Positions 54,101-59,453 of a DNA stretch of 64,000 bases are shown in pieces. The stretch is from assembly GCA_008508345.1 (NCBI GenBank), contig QNGE01000284.1, positions 78,641 to 142,640 on the forward strand, written 5' to 3'. Below the pieces are notes generated by a model. That model saw only the letters and a program-made list of their open reading frames with translations, did not search any database and was not told the origin of the DNA. The position numbers and the translations under genes are program-made. Numbering within the stretch: the stretch's first letter is position 1; each line of letters starts with the position of its first letter. This stretch comes from Paragonimus westermani (lineage: Eukaryota; Platyhelminthes; Trematoda; Plagiorchiida; Troglotrematidae).

Positions 54101-57100
54101 AGGTCATCATCTGTCCACCTCGCACCTTGCACCATTCGGCCGCAGCGTGGGCAAAGAGTGCTCGGTGTGGTAGGCAACTAGCTGGCATCATTAATACATG
54201 ACATAACCATCTAAGTCTGTGAAAATGTAAGGACTGAACAAAAGAACTCGCTTGACAATCAGTGTCAACACAACCGCTTCCTAACGTCCTCGTGGCTTAC
54301 TATCTGGTACCACCCGATACGAGCGATTGAACGCAGACATTGGTGGTCGAATACCTGAAGAATGTTTACGTTCTCTACCCCGAGTGGCCAAATTTTGCTG
54401 CCGTAAAGTAACACAACCCTCATTGCCGTCTTATATGCGTGACATTTAAGCATCAAAGAGGTGCCTTTCTATCGCCATGGGTGCCTCAGATTGGCAAACG
54501 CCGCCGTATCCTTCGAGATACGCGCTTCTGCTTCATTCCCTACACCTCCACTGCCGCCAATACAGCTTCTTATGCATACGAAGTGGTCAACAACCTCCAT
54601 ATGCCTTACTGAGTTGTGTAACCGTATACCTGCAACAGTCGCGTTGCAGAGATATGTTAAATCTAGTTGCATCAGTTCTCACATTATTTACACCTTGGGT
54701 TTGAGCCAAGTGTAATAACAAGCAAGTAGTTAGCCCAAGTTCTTTCTTTAAGGTATTAGTTTCATCTACCAGATATCAGCGGGTTTATTTTTGTAAGTCC
54801 TATACTCCTCAATAAGTGAGTACAAAAGTACCCTGGCGGAAAATTTATTCTAAATATCCAGTGATATGTGTGGTAGCCTACTTTCGGAACGCTTGAACAC
54901 ACGCAGTATGAGATATGAACTTGTACTCGCGCGTGATTTACCATTCTTGATACTTTACAAACTTTACACTCAGATCTGTGGTAGAAAGCAAGCCATTCAA
55001 CCCAACTTCCATCATAATCACTGTGGAGCTAGCCTGTGTGATATGACCTTGATATAAATTCTGCAAAAACTGTCATATTGGTGAGGACAATGGCGTACTG
55101 GATTTGGAAATTTCACAGTACATGACTGTCCGCCATAAAGTTTCGACAACTTTTGGCAAGCTATTTGAGGAACTTCATCCATCTGGTAATTAAACCGGTA
55201 ACTTTCACGGCTGTCTAGCTTTCGCGAGGGTCAAGTCAACTCACACAAACATTTGGTTGCGGACCGAAACGAACCACAATATACCAAAGGTAACAATACA
55301 AAGTGCTTGAAACAATAACGATTCAAACTCCAAGCCTGCATAGCACCCATATGTTCCGAAACTGTGGTTAAAATACGATTTTGCTATGCACATACTAAGA
55401 GCCACCATCGCTTGATATAACTGTGCACTTGAACAAAAACTTTAGTCAGTGGTCTCCATTTGTGCTTTACACTAAAAGTTTGAACAATCAGTTCATAAAC
55501 AAACAGCTTCCATAGCCAATGAAATGAAACTGACGTATCTAACCGTCTAATTATTAGTTTCCATGACTCGGAGTTACAGAAGCAGTTGCTTAATCTGTTG
55601 ATAAAACTTTCACTACTTTGCGCTACACATGTAACGGGCGTAGAAACCAGATTGACACATGCACACCTTTGTGTAGAGAGCGTCAACAAAGAACAGCACC
55701 GCAGTTTAGCGGGTTACTTTTTGTTTTGTTCGAAACTTGCACTCAGTGGTATAATCGGATCATTGCCTTTATTAATTGTGTTTTTACAGGTTCAACTTCT
55801 GCTAAATTCATACTATTAGCGTCTAGATGTTTTCGTAAATCATTGCAGTAATGCATTGGTCTTGTACTGATTTTGATGACTGACATCTACGAAAGTCCAT
55901 GCTTCTTGTGGCTAAAGACGTGGGTGCCTTAGGCACATATCCGTTGTATTAAAGCCAACTGTCATTCACATTCGAATTCCGATTGAATTTGCGTCGAACT
56001 CCTCAGATAAACAGTGTTTGTGCGATTATGATCGTTGAAGCTAATGGATTTACTTTGATTGAATAACTTAAAGATAACCAATTAACAAAATGCACATCTA
56101 AAATGACTAAGAAGTCAATGCACATGGGCATGACGCCTAATGAAACTCAGAAAAATACATATCCCAGTATATGCACATCGCAGTAAAATGGAAGCTTCCG
56201 TAAAGTATATTTAATTATCATATTAGAGTTTAACTCATCCTCTATGAAAGCACAGGTTACCATGTTTTCATCAGATCCAGTTAATTCTGAATTTAGAAAA
56301 CCTAATTACACTTGATATGTAAACATACCACCATACAAGACGTCTGGCATAACCAGTTCAAGTGCCTTGAAGTAGATTATTACGACGACGTACTTGGCGC
56401 ATATTTCTGTTGCTAGTAACATGTCTTTAAGCTTAAACGGAGAACTGTGAGAATGCAAACTTAACCAGGCAAAATTTTCAACCGCACTGTAAAACCATCT
56501 TTCAGGGCTGTAAAATTAAAATGCAAGAGATAACTAAATGGAGAACTAAACTTAATGCGTTGTATTGCCAGAACGAAATGTTTTGTGCCGGATTTCATCG
56601 AAAATATATAAAATACTTAGATACAACAAAAGTGGAAGCCAAAGAGTTAACATCTATGTTAACCAAAACGGAGATTGTGAGTCTAGACGCGTGAACTTTA
56701 TGGACTACTCCTTGTTTCTTTCCTTTCTAAACTGTCAACTAGGAATTGTTCTTTCTACATGGCTAGGTTGCAGTTGAATACCAGTGCGACGATTTCGACG
56801 ACCCTATAAAAAAAATAACAAACCACCAATCTGCTTAGTACCAAAGATTTATGGTGAAAAGCACGTTCTCATTTTATCTGTTTTTGACGTGTTTAGTCTT
56901 TTAAATGGAGGCATTTCATAAGGTTGAGCGAAGCAAACGTCTGCAAGGTATCCACTAAGTGAACCTCATGTTAAGCCTTGAAAAAGGTTTAGCAAAAAGA
57001 GGAATAAAACTATTTCCTCTGGAAAACGACACCTGGTTCAATGTGACAGTCATTTAGTGGGTTAGGACTATGTGAGTAGGCAAATGTCAGTGTTGGTACA

Positions 57101-58555
57101 ATCATTGAAGATCAGTTGGTAGACCGTGTACTCCTCAAAAATCCAAGTGGGTGTGCTCAACAGTTCGGCTAATAGATCTGACTTAACCCATCTAACTTAG
57201 GTTACGCGCTAACGTCTGTATTGACCCCGAACATCTGTCTATTTTTCACGCGCAACGGAACGTCGAAAGTTTTGTGATACGTTTCCCACTTAGTATCTCA
57301 TCCACTGAGTTAGGGGCTTACATAAACTGAGGTGATAATTCCATGAAGACGTTGCAACTATTCAAAGTGAGAAGCTTCAAAACACCTTTCAGCTGACGAA
57401 GAATTTATTATTCAAAATCCTGAGTGTTGAGTAAACAGTCGTTTACTCAAGACGTAGGTGTGAGCGTAGATACTTGCAGATACCTAAGTATCTACAAGCA
57501 TCTACAATCAGCCCTTACTTAAGCAGCTGATACTTGAAGGAAATGCGCAAAATACTACACTAACTGGTTCAGTTAATGTAATATGAATGAAAAGTCTGCT
57601 TACTTCCTAACCCTTAAACGTATAATTTTTTGGATTCTCGTTAACTGATCACTCAGCTACCAAAAATCGTGAACGGTAATGACCTCGCAGAACAACAGCA
57701 ATGAAGCACGTCAAAGAATATGTCAAAAAATCCCGTAACATCGCTTGCATACTCCGTAAGAATTGTCGGCAGTCAGTCCATCTCAATATGTTGGGACAAA
57801 AAGTGCTTATAGTCAAAAGCACAACAAAGAACTGGGAGACAATAAATGACATACTTGTTCAATAGAATCTCCCAAAAATGGTGGAGCGCCACAGCTCATG
57901 TGATATAATAAACAACCGAGTCCCCAATAATCCGACGCCATTGTTGATTGGCCAGTGTTTAAAACCTCCGGCGAAGTGTAAGCCGACACACTCTTCAAGT
58001 CCAAATTGTTTGAGGTGTGACTGAACTCTTCTTCGTCGGTAAAACGAGTTATCACTTCATCAAGACACTCGTTTTCAAGATGAGCAAGGGAGAAGTCAAA
58101 AAGTTTAACATTGCCATTGCCATCTAGCAGAAACTTCGAAGTGATCGGTAAAATACAACAAAAACAGATAAGCCTACCCTGGAAGGTCTCATTTCATTGA
58201 ATATTACTCCACGGGAATGGATGTAATCTAACCCTCGGACAATATCAGCACCAAATTGGCGGATGAGATTCTCAGGTAAGAATTTATCTTCCTTAATCAC
58301 TTGTTCAAGGCTGCCGCCAGTACACAGTTCCATGACCAACCAGAGATGATTGCTTGTCTCATACCACTCGTGAAACTGAAGTATGTTTGGGTGCTTCAAT
58401 ACATGAACAAAGCGCACGTGGTTAGAAATTAAAGGACGCCTGTATCGTTCGGCGCAGCTAATTGCTAAGTATTTGATTGTACCCTTTCTTCGGGCCTTGT
58501 AGATAGTCTGCTCATTCGCCTTGCCAATTTCATCATACAGTACAAAGTTTTCCAT
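11983..58555 (-). CDS. ULK4: ULK4 pseudokinase gene, exons 1-8 (3' end outside window)
   Basis: Eight exons (58555-58178, 58133-57855, 39324-39088, 34671-34290, 27697-27249, 21986-20781, 14081-13241, 12185-11983) join into 1325 codons without a stop, and every junction has GT/AG borders and matching phase. The N-terminus (MENF, then RRKGTI, FHEWYETSNHLWL, ELCTGGSL) matches animal ULK4 closely, and exons 5-8 follow the family's helical repeat region in order. From family knowledge, ULK4 is a catalytically weak or dead kinase that works with STK36 in motile cilia; in a flatworm flame cells, sperm and ciliated larvae would be likely sites (inference). The protein is already longer here than the full human protein (about 1275 residues) although roughly 300 C-terminal family residues are missing, so its linkers are expanded. 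No promoter was identified. Confidence 0.9.
12186..13240 (-). other. ULK4: ULK4 intron 7 (1.06 kb)
   Basis: Phase 1 intron between exons 7 and 8. Nothing recognisable lies inside it except a short stretch at 12222-12251 with weak similarity to 15409-15438. Confidence 0.8.
13241..14081 (-). CDS. ULK4: ULK4 exon 7: helical repeats with Ser-rich inserts
   Basis: 280 codons plus one base, residues about 978-1257. Acceptor tgtttgttccttcag|GCTCGAC, donor GCAG|GTCAGT, ending in phase 1. The core RFMVAVFRHLKSPHAMLRSKA and the later SYLERDLKATRS align with human DFVSTIIRLLDSPSTCIRAKA and MYIERDSRKTT. Two long low-complexity stretches (around LPKTNLPKSNRQAG and SGTSSVRKPSRPNSLNQASS) enlarge the loops between helices. 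Exon 8 supplies the two bases that complete the split codon. Confidence 0.88.
14852..14928 (+). repeat. tRNA-like segment (tRNA relic or SINE head)
   Basis: A box GCTCAATTGGTAGGGCA at 14861-14877 and B box GGTTCAGGCCC at 14911-14921 have tRNA-like spacing. The anticodon arm is poor and the acceptor stem does not close, so this is more likely a SINE remnant or tRNA pseudogene. Confidence 0.45.
16785..16960 (+). mobile_element. DDE transposase (Tc1/mariner-like) fragment
   Basis: The plus strand reads DLSPHDFFYWGYLKHDLQWN at 16818-16878, the hallmark third-acidic-residue block of Tc/mariner-type transposases (family form SPDLxPxDFFLWGYLK), followed after a stop by NYEAIENCQLLNIVPRCATS, which fits the family's next helix. 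Only this C-terminal scrap remains; terminal inverted repeats were not found. It abuts the Penelope-like remnant. Confidence 0.6.
17070..18780 (+). mobile_element. Penelope-like retroelement remnant 1
   Basis: A chain of broken plus-strand frames follows the Penelope-like element reverse transcriptase in order. First come FDFIQVEIQFE and, after a frameshift, VKKNKYSHTERIEERK (about 17120-17330). Next is the block around GNWVVLLNRVPDVTK and DKSQFKRNIQEKD (17342-17480), then FDVQSLFTNVPIIEVVDY (near 17740, RT motif A). HYKRHMSDIFTIFNSKTEM (near 18380) stands where the YVDD motif belongs. After that come LQRNANSSLSKSIH and RVQRLHDTLLDNGYPP. Many stops and frameshifts and a catalytic YVDD changed to HMSD show that it is dead. 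No GIY-YIG endonuclease part was seen. It is antisense to ULK4, inside intron 6. Confidence 0.82.
20781..21986 (-). CDS. ULK4: ULK4 exon 6: helical-repeat region
   Basis: A 402-codon exon, residues about 576-977, phase 0 at both ends, acceptor cacccccag|GTTCTTGC, donor GTG|GTAAGT. It contains SRSSLLAYLIWLMA and a block GARLRQVALFAVGEIL that matches human SKLKQCLLPTLGELI. Later, ISLSCASALAGIIRINPGLF matches LRITAVSALCRITRHSPTAF. These are leucine/alanine-rich amphipathic helices of the ARM/HEAT type, a scaffold for protein binding. A Ser/Thr/Pro-rich insert around STSSGTTTMPAPG interrupts them and is absent from the human protein as I recall it. Confidence 0.9.
21987..27248 (-). other. ULK4: ULK4 intron 5 (5.3 kb)
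   Basis: Phase 0 intron. Its left-centre is filled by a Penelope-like element (24440-26850) on the opposite strand. The stretch 22470-23060 is visibly richer in G and C than its surroundings and matches nothing I know. 23061-24439 shows nothing beyond an A/T-rich sequence with a short GATA/CA-like tract near 23550. Confidence 0.75.
24440..26850 (+). mobile_element. Penelope-like retroelement 2 with RT and GIY-YIG parts
   Basis: Nearly the whole open reading frame can be followed in pieces: an N-terminal helical part (24455-24830), the GPKFCYS-like block as VPKFCYSQRKTRQFDSEVQF, then FKPDNGPGIVLLYKP, then SRLYGLPEIHKVEVPLRLI and DMSNSPYHSLTKW (to 25510). Motif A reads MFSLDATFLFTDVSL (25592). 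The catalytic motif at about 25880-25915 reads FYKRYVDNIFCVL, so YVDD has become YVDN. A GIY-YIG-type endonuclease follows (26480-26590: VYSLICSCGTSYVRRTTRR, with the glycine of YVG changed). The tail DAIKIHLYSAFLCAR continues to about 26850. At least ten stops or frameshifts make it inactive. From family knowledge, such elements copy themselves by target-primed reverse transcription. Confidence 0.88.
27249..27697 (-). CDS. ULK4: ULK4 exon 5: linker and start of helical repeats
   Basis: Completes the split codon (residue 426) and runs to about residue 575, ending in phase 0 at GGTGAT|GTGAGT. The acceptor is ctctgtttgtcttag|CC. The segment VLDSKFIPRPVALDTRANLAM resembles human LIYTDSDLVVTPIIDNPKIM, the conserved block just before the ARM/HEAT-like region. 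The exon's last part, LRSITATQLEKHLGD, aligns with human LPTYSVDKLLFLKDQD. Between them is a proline-rich, poorly conserved insert. Confidence 0.82.
28376..28585 (-). repeat. Unnamed dispersed repeat, copy 2
   Basis: Minus-strand partner of 2488-2699. In this copy the readable frame is longer (about 138 codons, 28785-28369), containing DGPEATIR and NDNVLLPNVC. It lies in ULK4 intron 4. Confidence 0.75.
30090..32070 (+). mobile_element. RTE-type non-LTR retrotransposon remnant
   Basis: Broken plus-strand frames match the reverse transcriptase region of RTE-clade elements. In order: KNAYLEALVNTLSSWSQVEE (30110), the linker VPDHTDDENLMVSY (30590), SSVIISPVFKKGA (30800), and motif A FVAFLDLRSAFDSVALNFLW (31025-31090), in which both aspartates are kept. 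A degraded YVDYFTLFSSSAG block (31320) stands where YADD belongs. RHLRHRKRVQFSLKRR then LFYDAEIWPLR (31600-31710) and ILRCLGHKL (31870) complete the C-terminal region. The endonuclease domain is not visible, so it is probably truncated at the 5' end. It lies antisense to ULK4 in intron 4. Confidence 0.8.
32812..32990 (+). repeat. Second unnamed dispersed repeat, copy 1
   Basis: Aligns along roughly 170 nt with 35233-35420: CCATTGAAGTTGTCATCGTC with ATTCGTTGAAGCTGTTATGGTC, GGACCTCAAAATTCAGGG with GCGCCTCAAACTTCAGGC, then TGACAAAATG-like and CACTTGATA-like blocks. Divergence is substantial, so the copies are old. No coding content recognised. Confidence 0.6.
34290..34671 (-). CDS. ULK4: ULK4 exon 4: Ser/Thr-rich linker
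   Basis: Residues 299-425 plus one base. The acceptor follows a pyrimidine-rich tract (tttcctgtttgcttcaaag|GAT) and the donor is strong (AAAG|GTGAGG). The product starts DKRSVMEDEEINLVNG and is rich in Ser, Thr, Asn and acidic residues with no recognisable domain, as expected for the poorly conserved linker behind the ULK4 kinase domain. Support comes from the open frame, good splice sites and phase: it ends in phase 1 and exon 5 starts by completing that codon. Homology gives no direct proof for this exon. Confidence 0.7.
34672..39087 (-). other. ULK4: ULK4 intron 3 (4.4 kb)
   Basis: Between exons 3 and 4, phase 0. It contains one copy of an unnamed dispersed repeat (35233-35420). A CA-rich stretch lies near 38790-38830. 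I see no transposon protein and no other exon in the rest. Confidence 0.7.
35233..35420 (+). repeat. Second unnamed dispersed repeat, copy 2
   Basis: Direct-orientation partner of 32812-32990, located in ULK4 intron 3 while the other copy is in intron 4. Shared blocks include CTCAAA(A/C)TTCAGG, AACTCTC and ACTTGATA. Confidence 0.6.
39088..39324 (-). CDS. ULK4: ULK4 exon 3: end of kinase-like domain
   Basis: Residues 220-298, phase 0 at both ends. The acceptor is ttcaattcag|TTCACTGAC. The product FTDNILRSDYAPP, then LSTDFLSLLNALL and RISPVQVIKHSFW, follows human LTEKILCEDPLPP, SSDFINLLDGLL and RLTWTRLLQHSFW. The kinase fold ends at HSFW near residue 270. After it comes a Ser/Thr-rich tail. 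I placed the donor at TTG|GTAGGC; an earlier GAACAA|GTACTA would also be in phase 0, so the 3' border is less sure than the rest. Confidence 0.87.
40841..41397 (+). mobile_element. RTE 3' end, copy A (5'-truncated)
   Basis: From ATGCCAGCTAGTTGCC onward the sequence matches copy B (46308-46866) almost base for base for about 520 nt. It then differs in the last 40 nt and ends in a GATGACGATGATGAT tail. It encodes the last part of the reverse transcriptase ORF (AAAEWCKVRGGQMMTSRK). Just before the junction, the sequence reads TIVPVFKETKG, resembling a much earlier part of the same protein (family form TIVPVFKKG). This may be an internal deletion rather than a simple 5' truncation. Confidence 0.85.
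44570..46866 (+). mobile_element. RTE-type non-LTR retrotransposon, copy B
   Basis: The region carries RTE reverse transcriptase blocks: LFKLIRATGPKRPSVNEAI and RRLERWAEHFEGQF (about 44775-44910), HTMILPIFKKV (45165), QTEFRPGRGCTEHIFILRQI (45315-45375), and motif A as VVFLNYKGALKSADRSTL (45410-45470; the first catalytic Asp is Asn). HEYPHDKMLLIDNS replaces YADD (about 45720). The C-terminal blocks AFANLRHPW, VVLLYGSKIWPL, FDHQCLRSIARI and FTKGLATVG run to about 46440. It ends in a GAT-repeat tail at 46850-46866, as RTE elements do. Stops and frameshifts make it inactive. Confidence 0.87.
48214..48450 (+). other. Small frame with signal-peptide-like start
   Basis: A plus-strand frame starting MPRRTAWSLVFLITVYVNLV followed by KGQSGTAA looks like a signal peptide with a cleavage site, and a possible N-glycosylation site (NVT) follows. 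It is short, lies in ULK4 intron 2, and has no recognised relatives. It may well be chance. Confidence 0.15.
51650..53130 (+). mobile_element. Gypsy-type LTR retrotransposon pol remnant
   Basis: Short plus-strand segments follow Gypsy pol order. A piece like the start of RT, EVIDEGITEPNSSPSYFLL (about 51697-51753), comes first. MIIYLND (52249-52269) stands at the YLDD catalytic motif, followed by NDRHLKHLDHLSRFL. Integrase core sequence VLMADDGTHFAVNNSIGWMK (about 52929-52988) is followed by HVENYFKMLEG (53046-53078), like the family's VTDNGTHF ... GQAENFVRTLK. Stops break every block. I found no long terminal repeats. The element is inactive and lies antisense to ULK4 in intron 2. Confidence 0.7.
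53631..54600 (-). mobile_element. RTE 3' end, copy C, inverted and nearly identical to copy B
   Basis: The reverse complement matches 45898-46866 closely throughout, including the 63-codon segment starting MMLKCHAYKTAMRV, the same stop after RKRLC, and the ATGGTGATGATGATGATG tail. One of the few differences I could see is C versus T in the CCCTTGCCGTCTCC tract. Similarity stops at about 54600, where copy B continues into more reverse transcriptase sequence and this copy does not. It is the only recognised protein-coding transposon remnant here in the same direction as ULK4. Confidence 0.87.
57855..58133 (-). CDS. ULK4: ULK4 exon 2: activation segment and C-lobe
   Basis: Residues 127-219, phase 0 at both ends. 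It begins FLLDGNGNVKLFDFSLAH, matching the family's ILLEGPGTLKFSNFCLAK region; the DFG motif reads D139-F140-S141. The APE motif is SPE (180-182) and the conserved DxWxLG stretch is DYWGLG (194-199), followed by CLLYHMSCGAPPF, close to vertebrate CLLYEMFSGKPPF. Donor is CAA|GTATGT. The upstream acceptor ...TTCGAAG lies only 44 nt from the exon 1 donor. Confidence 0.92.
58134..58177 (-). other. ULK4: ULK4 intron 1, 44-nt micro-intron
   Basis: Runs from donor GTAGGCTTATC to acceptor ...GATCACTTCGAAG. It is 44 nt long, phase 0, and contains an in-frame stop, so it must be removed to make the protein. Very short introns near the 5' end are a known feature of flatworm genes. Confidence 0.88.
58178..58555 (-). 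CDS. ULK4: ULK4 exon 1: N-lobe of kinase-like domain
   Basis: Encodes residues 1-126 from the ATG at 58555, chosen because MENF is the conserved ULK4 N-terminus. The glycine loop is degenerate (IGKANEQ instead of GxGxxG). The lysine of the VAIK motif is replaced by serine (AIS, residues 31-33). Residues 61-80 (FHEWYETSNHLWLVMELCTG) are nearly the same as in vertebrate ULK4. The catalytic-loop HRD position reads FNE (119-121), so the catalytic aspartate is missing. The exon ends in phase 0 at ...CCAGG followed by donor GTAGGC. Without splicing, the frame runs into a stop just after the donor. Confidence 0.92.
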
Positions 58556-59085
58556 GACCTCCCATCAATATTTCTCAGTAATTCGGCTACGTTGTTCCAA
58601 CAGTTGTGCACACAAACAAACCCTAACCAAGCGCGCTTTCAAAGTTAACCTTAATAACTGCAAAATCGACAATTTAAACGAAGACAAAGATCACTGTTTA
58701 TACGAATGAATGTTGGAAACTGATCACGTGGAATATTCCTTGGGTGATTGGATCAACATTGCTCTCATTCTAAATTAATAGTTAGCGTACCGATTTCCAA
58801 ACAAAAAACAAATATGTATGTTTTCCATTTTGCTGGTAACTTGAAATTCAAGTCCAATATTCTTGCCGCCATTATCAACCGCATTTGTCCGCGCAATAAA
58901 ATGTATACGCGATCACCACCATTTGTTGTCTGCCGGCAATATTTCATCAACCATCGTTATATCCTTGTACGCTTAGCACCCATTTATGCATGCTATCCTT
59001 ATTGGCAAGGAAGCGCGCCAGCTCTATCAGCGATAGCTTCCTGTAAATACGTGGCCAGCCGGGTATATCTTTCGGTGTTGACGTA
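58556..59085. other. Presumed ULK4 5' flank
   Basis: 530 nt between the possible upstream gene end and the ULK4 start codon. It should hold the ULK4 promoter and 5' leader. I see no TATA box at a convincing place and no clear spliced-leader acceptor directly before the ATG. The frames on both strands here are of doubtful coding value. Confidence 0.4.
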
Positions 59086-59453
59086 TTATCCATCCAAAAA
59101 GGTGCGCACTGCCATACTTCCCAGACGTAGGACTGCGGTGGCCAACAGATTACGCGAATCAGTCTGAAGTAAGTTGTACGAATAATCCAAAAAATAGTGG
59201 GTAACATTCTGCGTAGGATCGTTAGTAGATTTGCCCGATTTCCGCCTGCTTTCCGTTGTCGCGTTTGTCTGCTCGCATGTTTGCTGACACATGAGCGTCG
59301 GTGGCACAATATTTGCCTCTGACTTGCCCGTGCTGTTGGTAGTCGGATTCCTAGTCTCTTTAGTCACTGTTGCGCATTTATGGAGAATATCTTTTACCAG
59401 GCCTTTAAGTAGGCCCTCTCGTTCATCTTTGATGTACCTAGGAAATGGTGATC
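59086..59453 (-). CDS. Possible 3'-terminal exon(s) of an upstream neighbour gene
   Basis: After an AG at 59455-59454, the minus strand stays open for about 120 codons to a TAA at 59086. The product begins SPFPRYIKDEREGLLKGLVK, continues through a Thr/Asn-rich part and ends LRLGSMAVRTFLDG. A 42-nt GT...AG interval inside it (GTTACCC to TTACTTCAG) could be a micro-intron that keeps the frame. The stop is 530 nt before the ULK4 start codon, which fits close head-to-tail gene spacing. No family recognised; an overlapping minus-strand frame (59309-58947) is an alternative. Confidence 0.28.

Larger units (their letters stand above)
39325..57854 (-). other. ULK4: ULK4 intron 2 (18.5 kb)
   Basis: Lies between the end of the C-lobe exon and exon 3, phase 0. 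Recognisable contents on the plus strand: RTE 3' end (40841), RTE copy (44570-46866), Gypsy pol remnant (51650-53130); on the minus strand: inverted RTE 3' end (53631-54600). In the remaining stretches (41401-44569, 46867-51649 and 54601-57854) I see only short chance reading frames and no element I can name. Confidence 0.8.
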
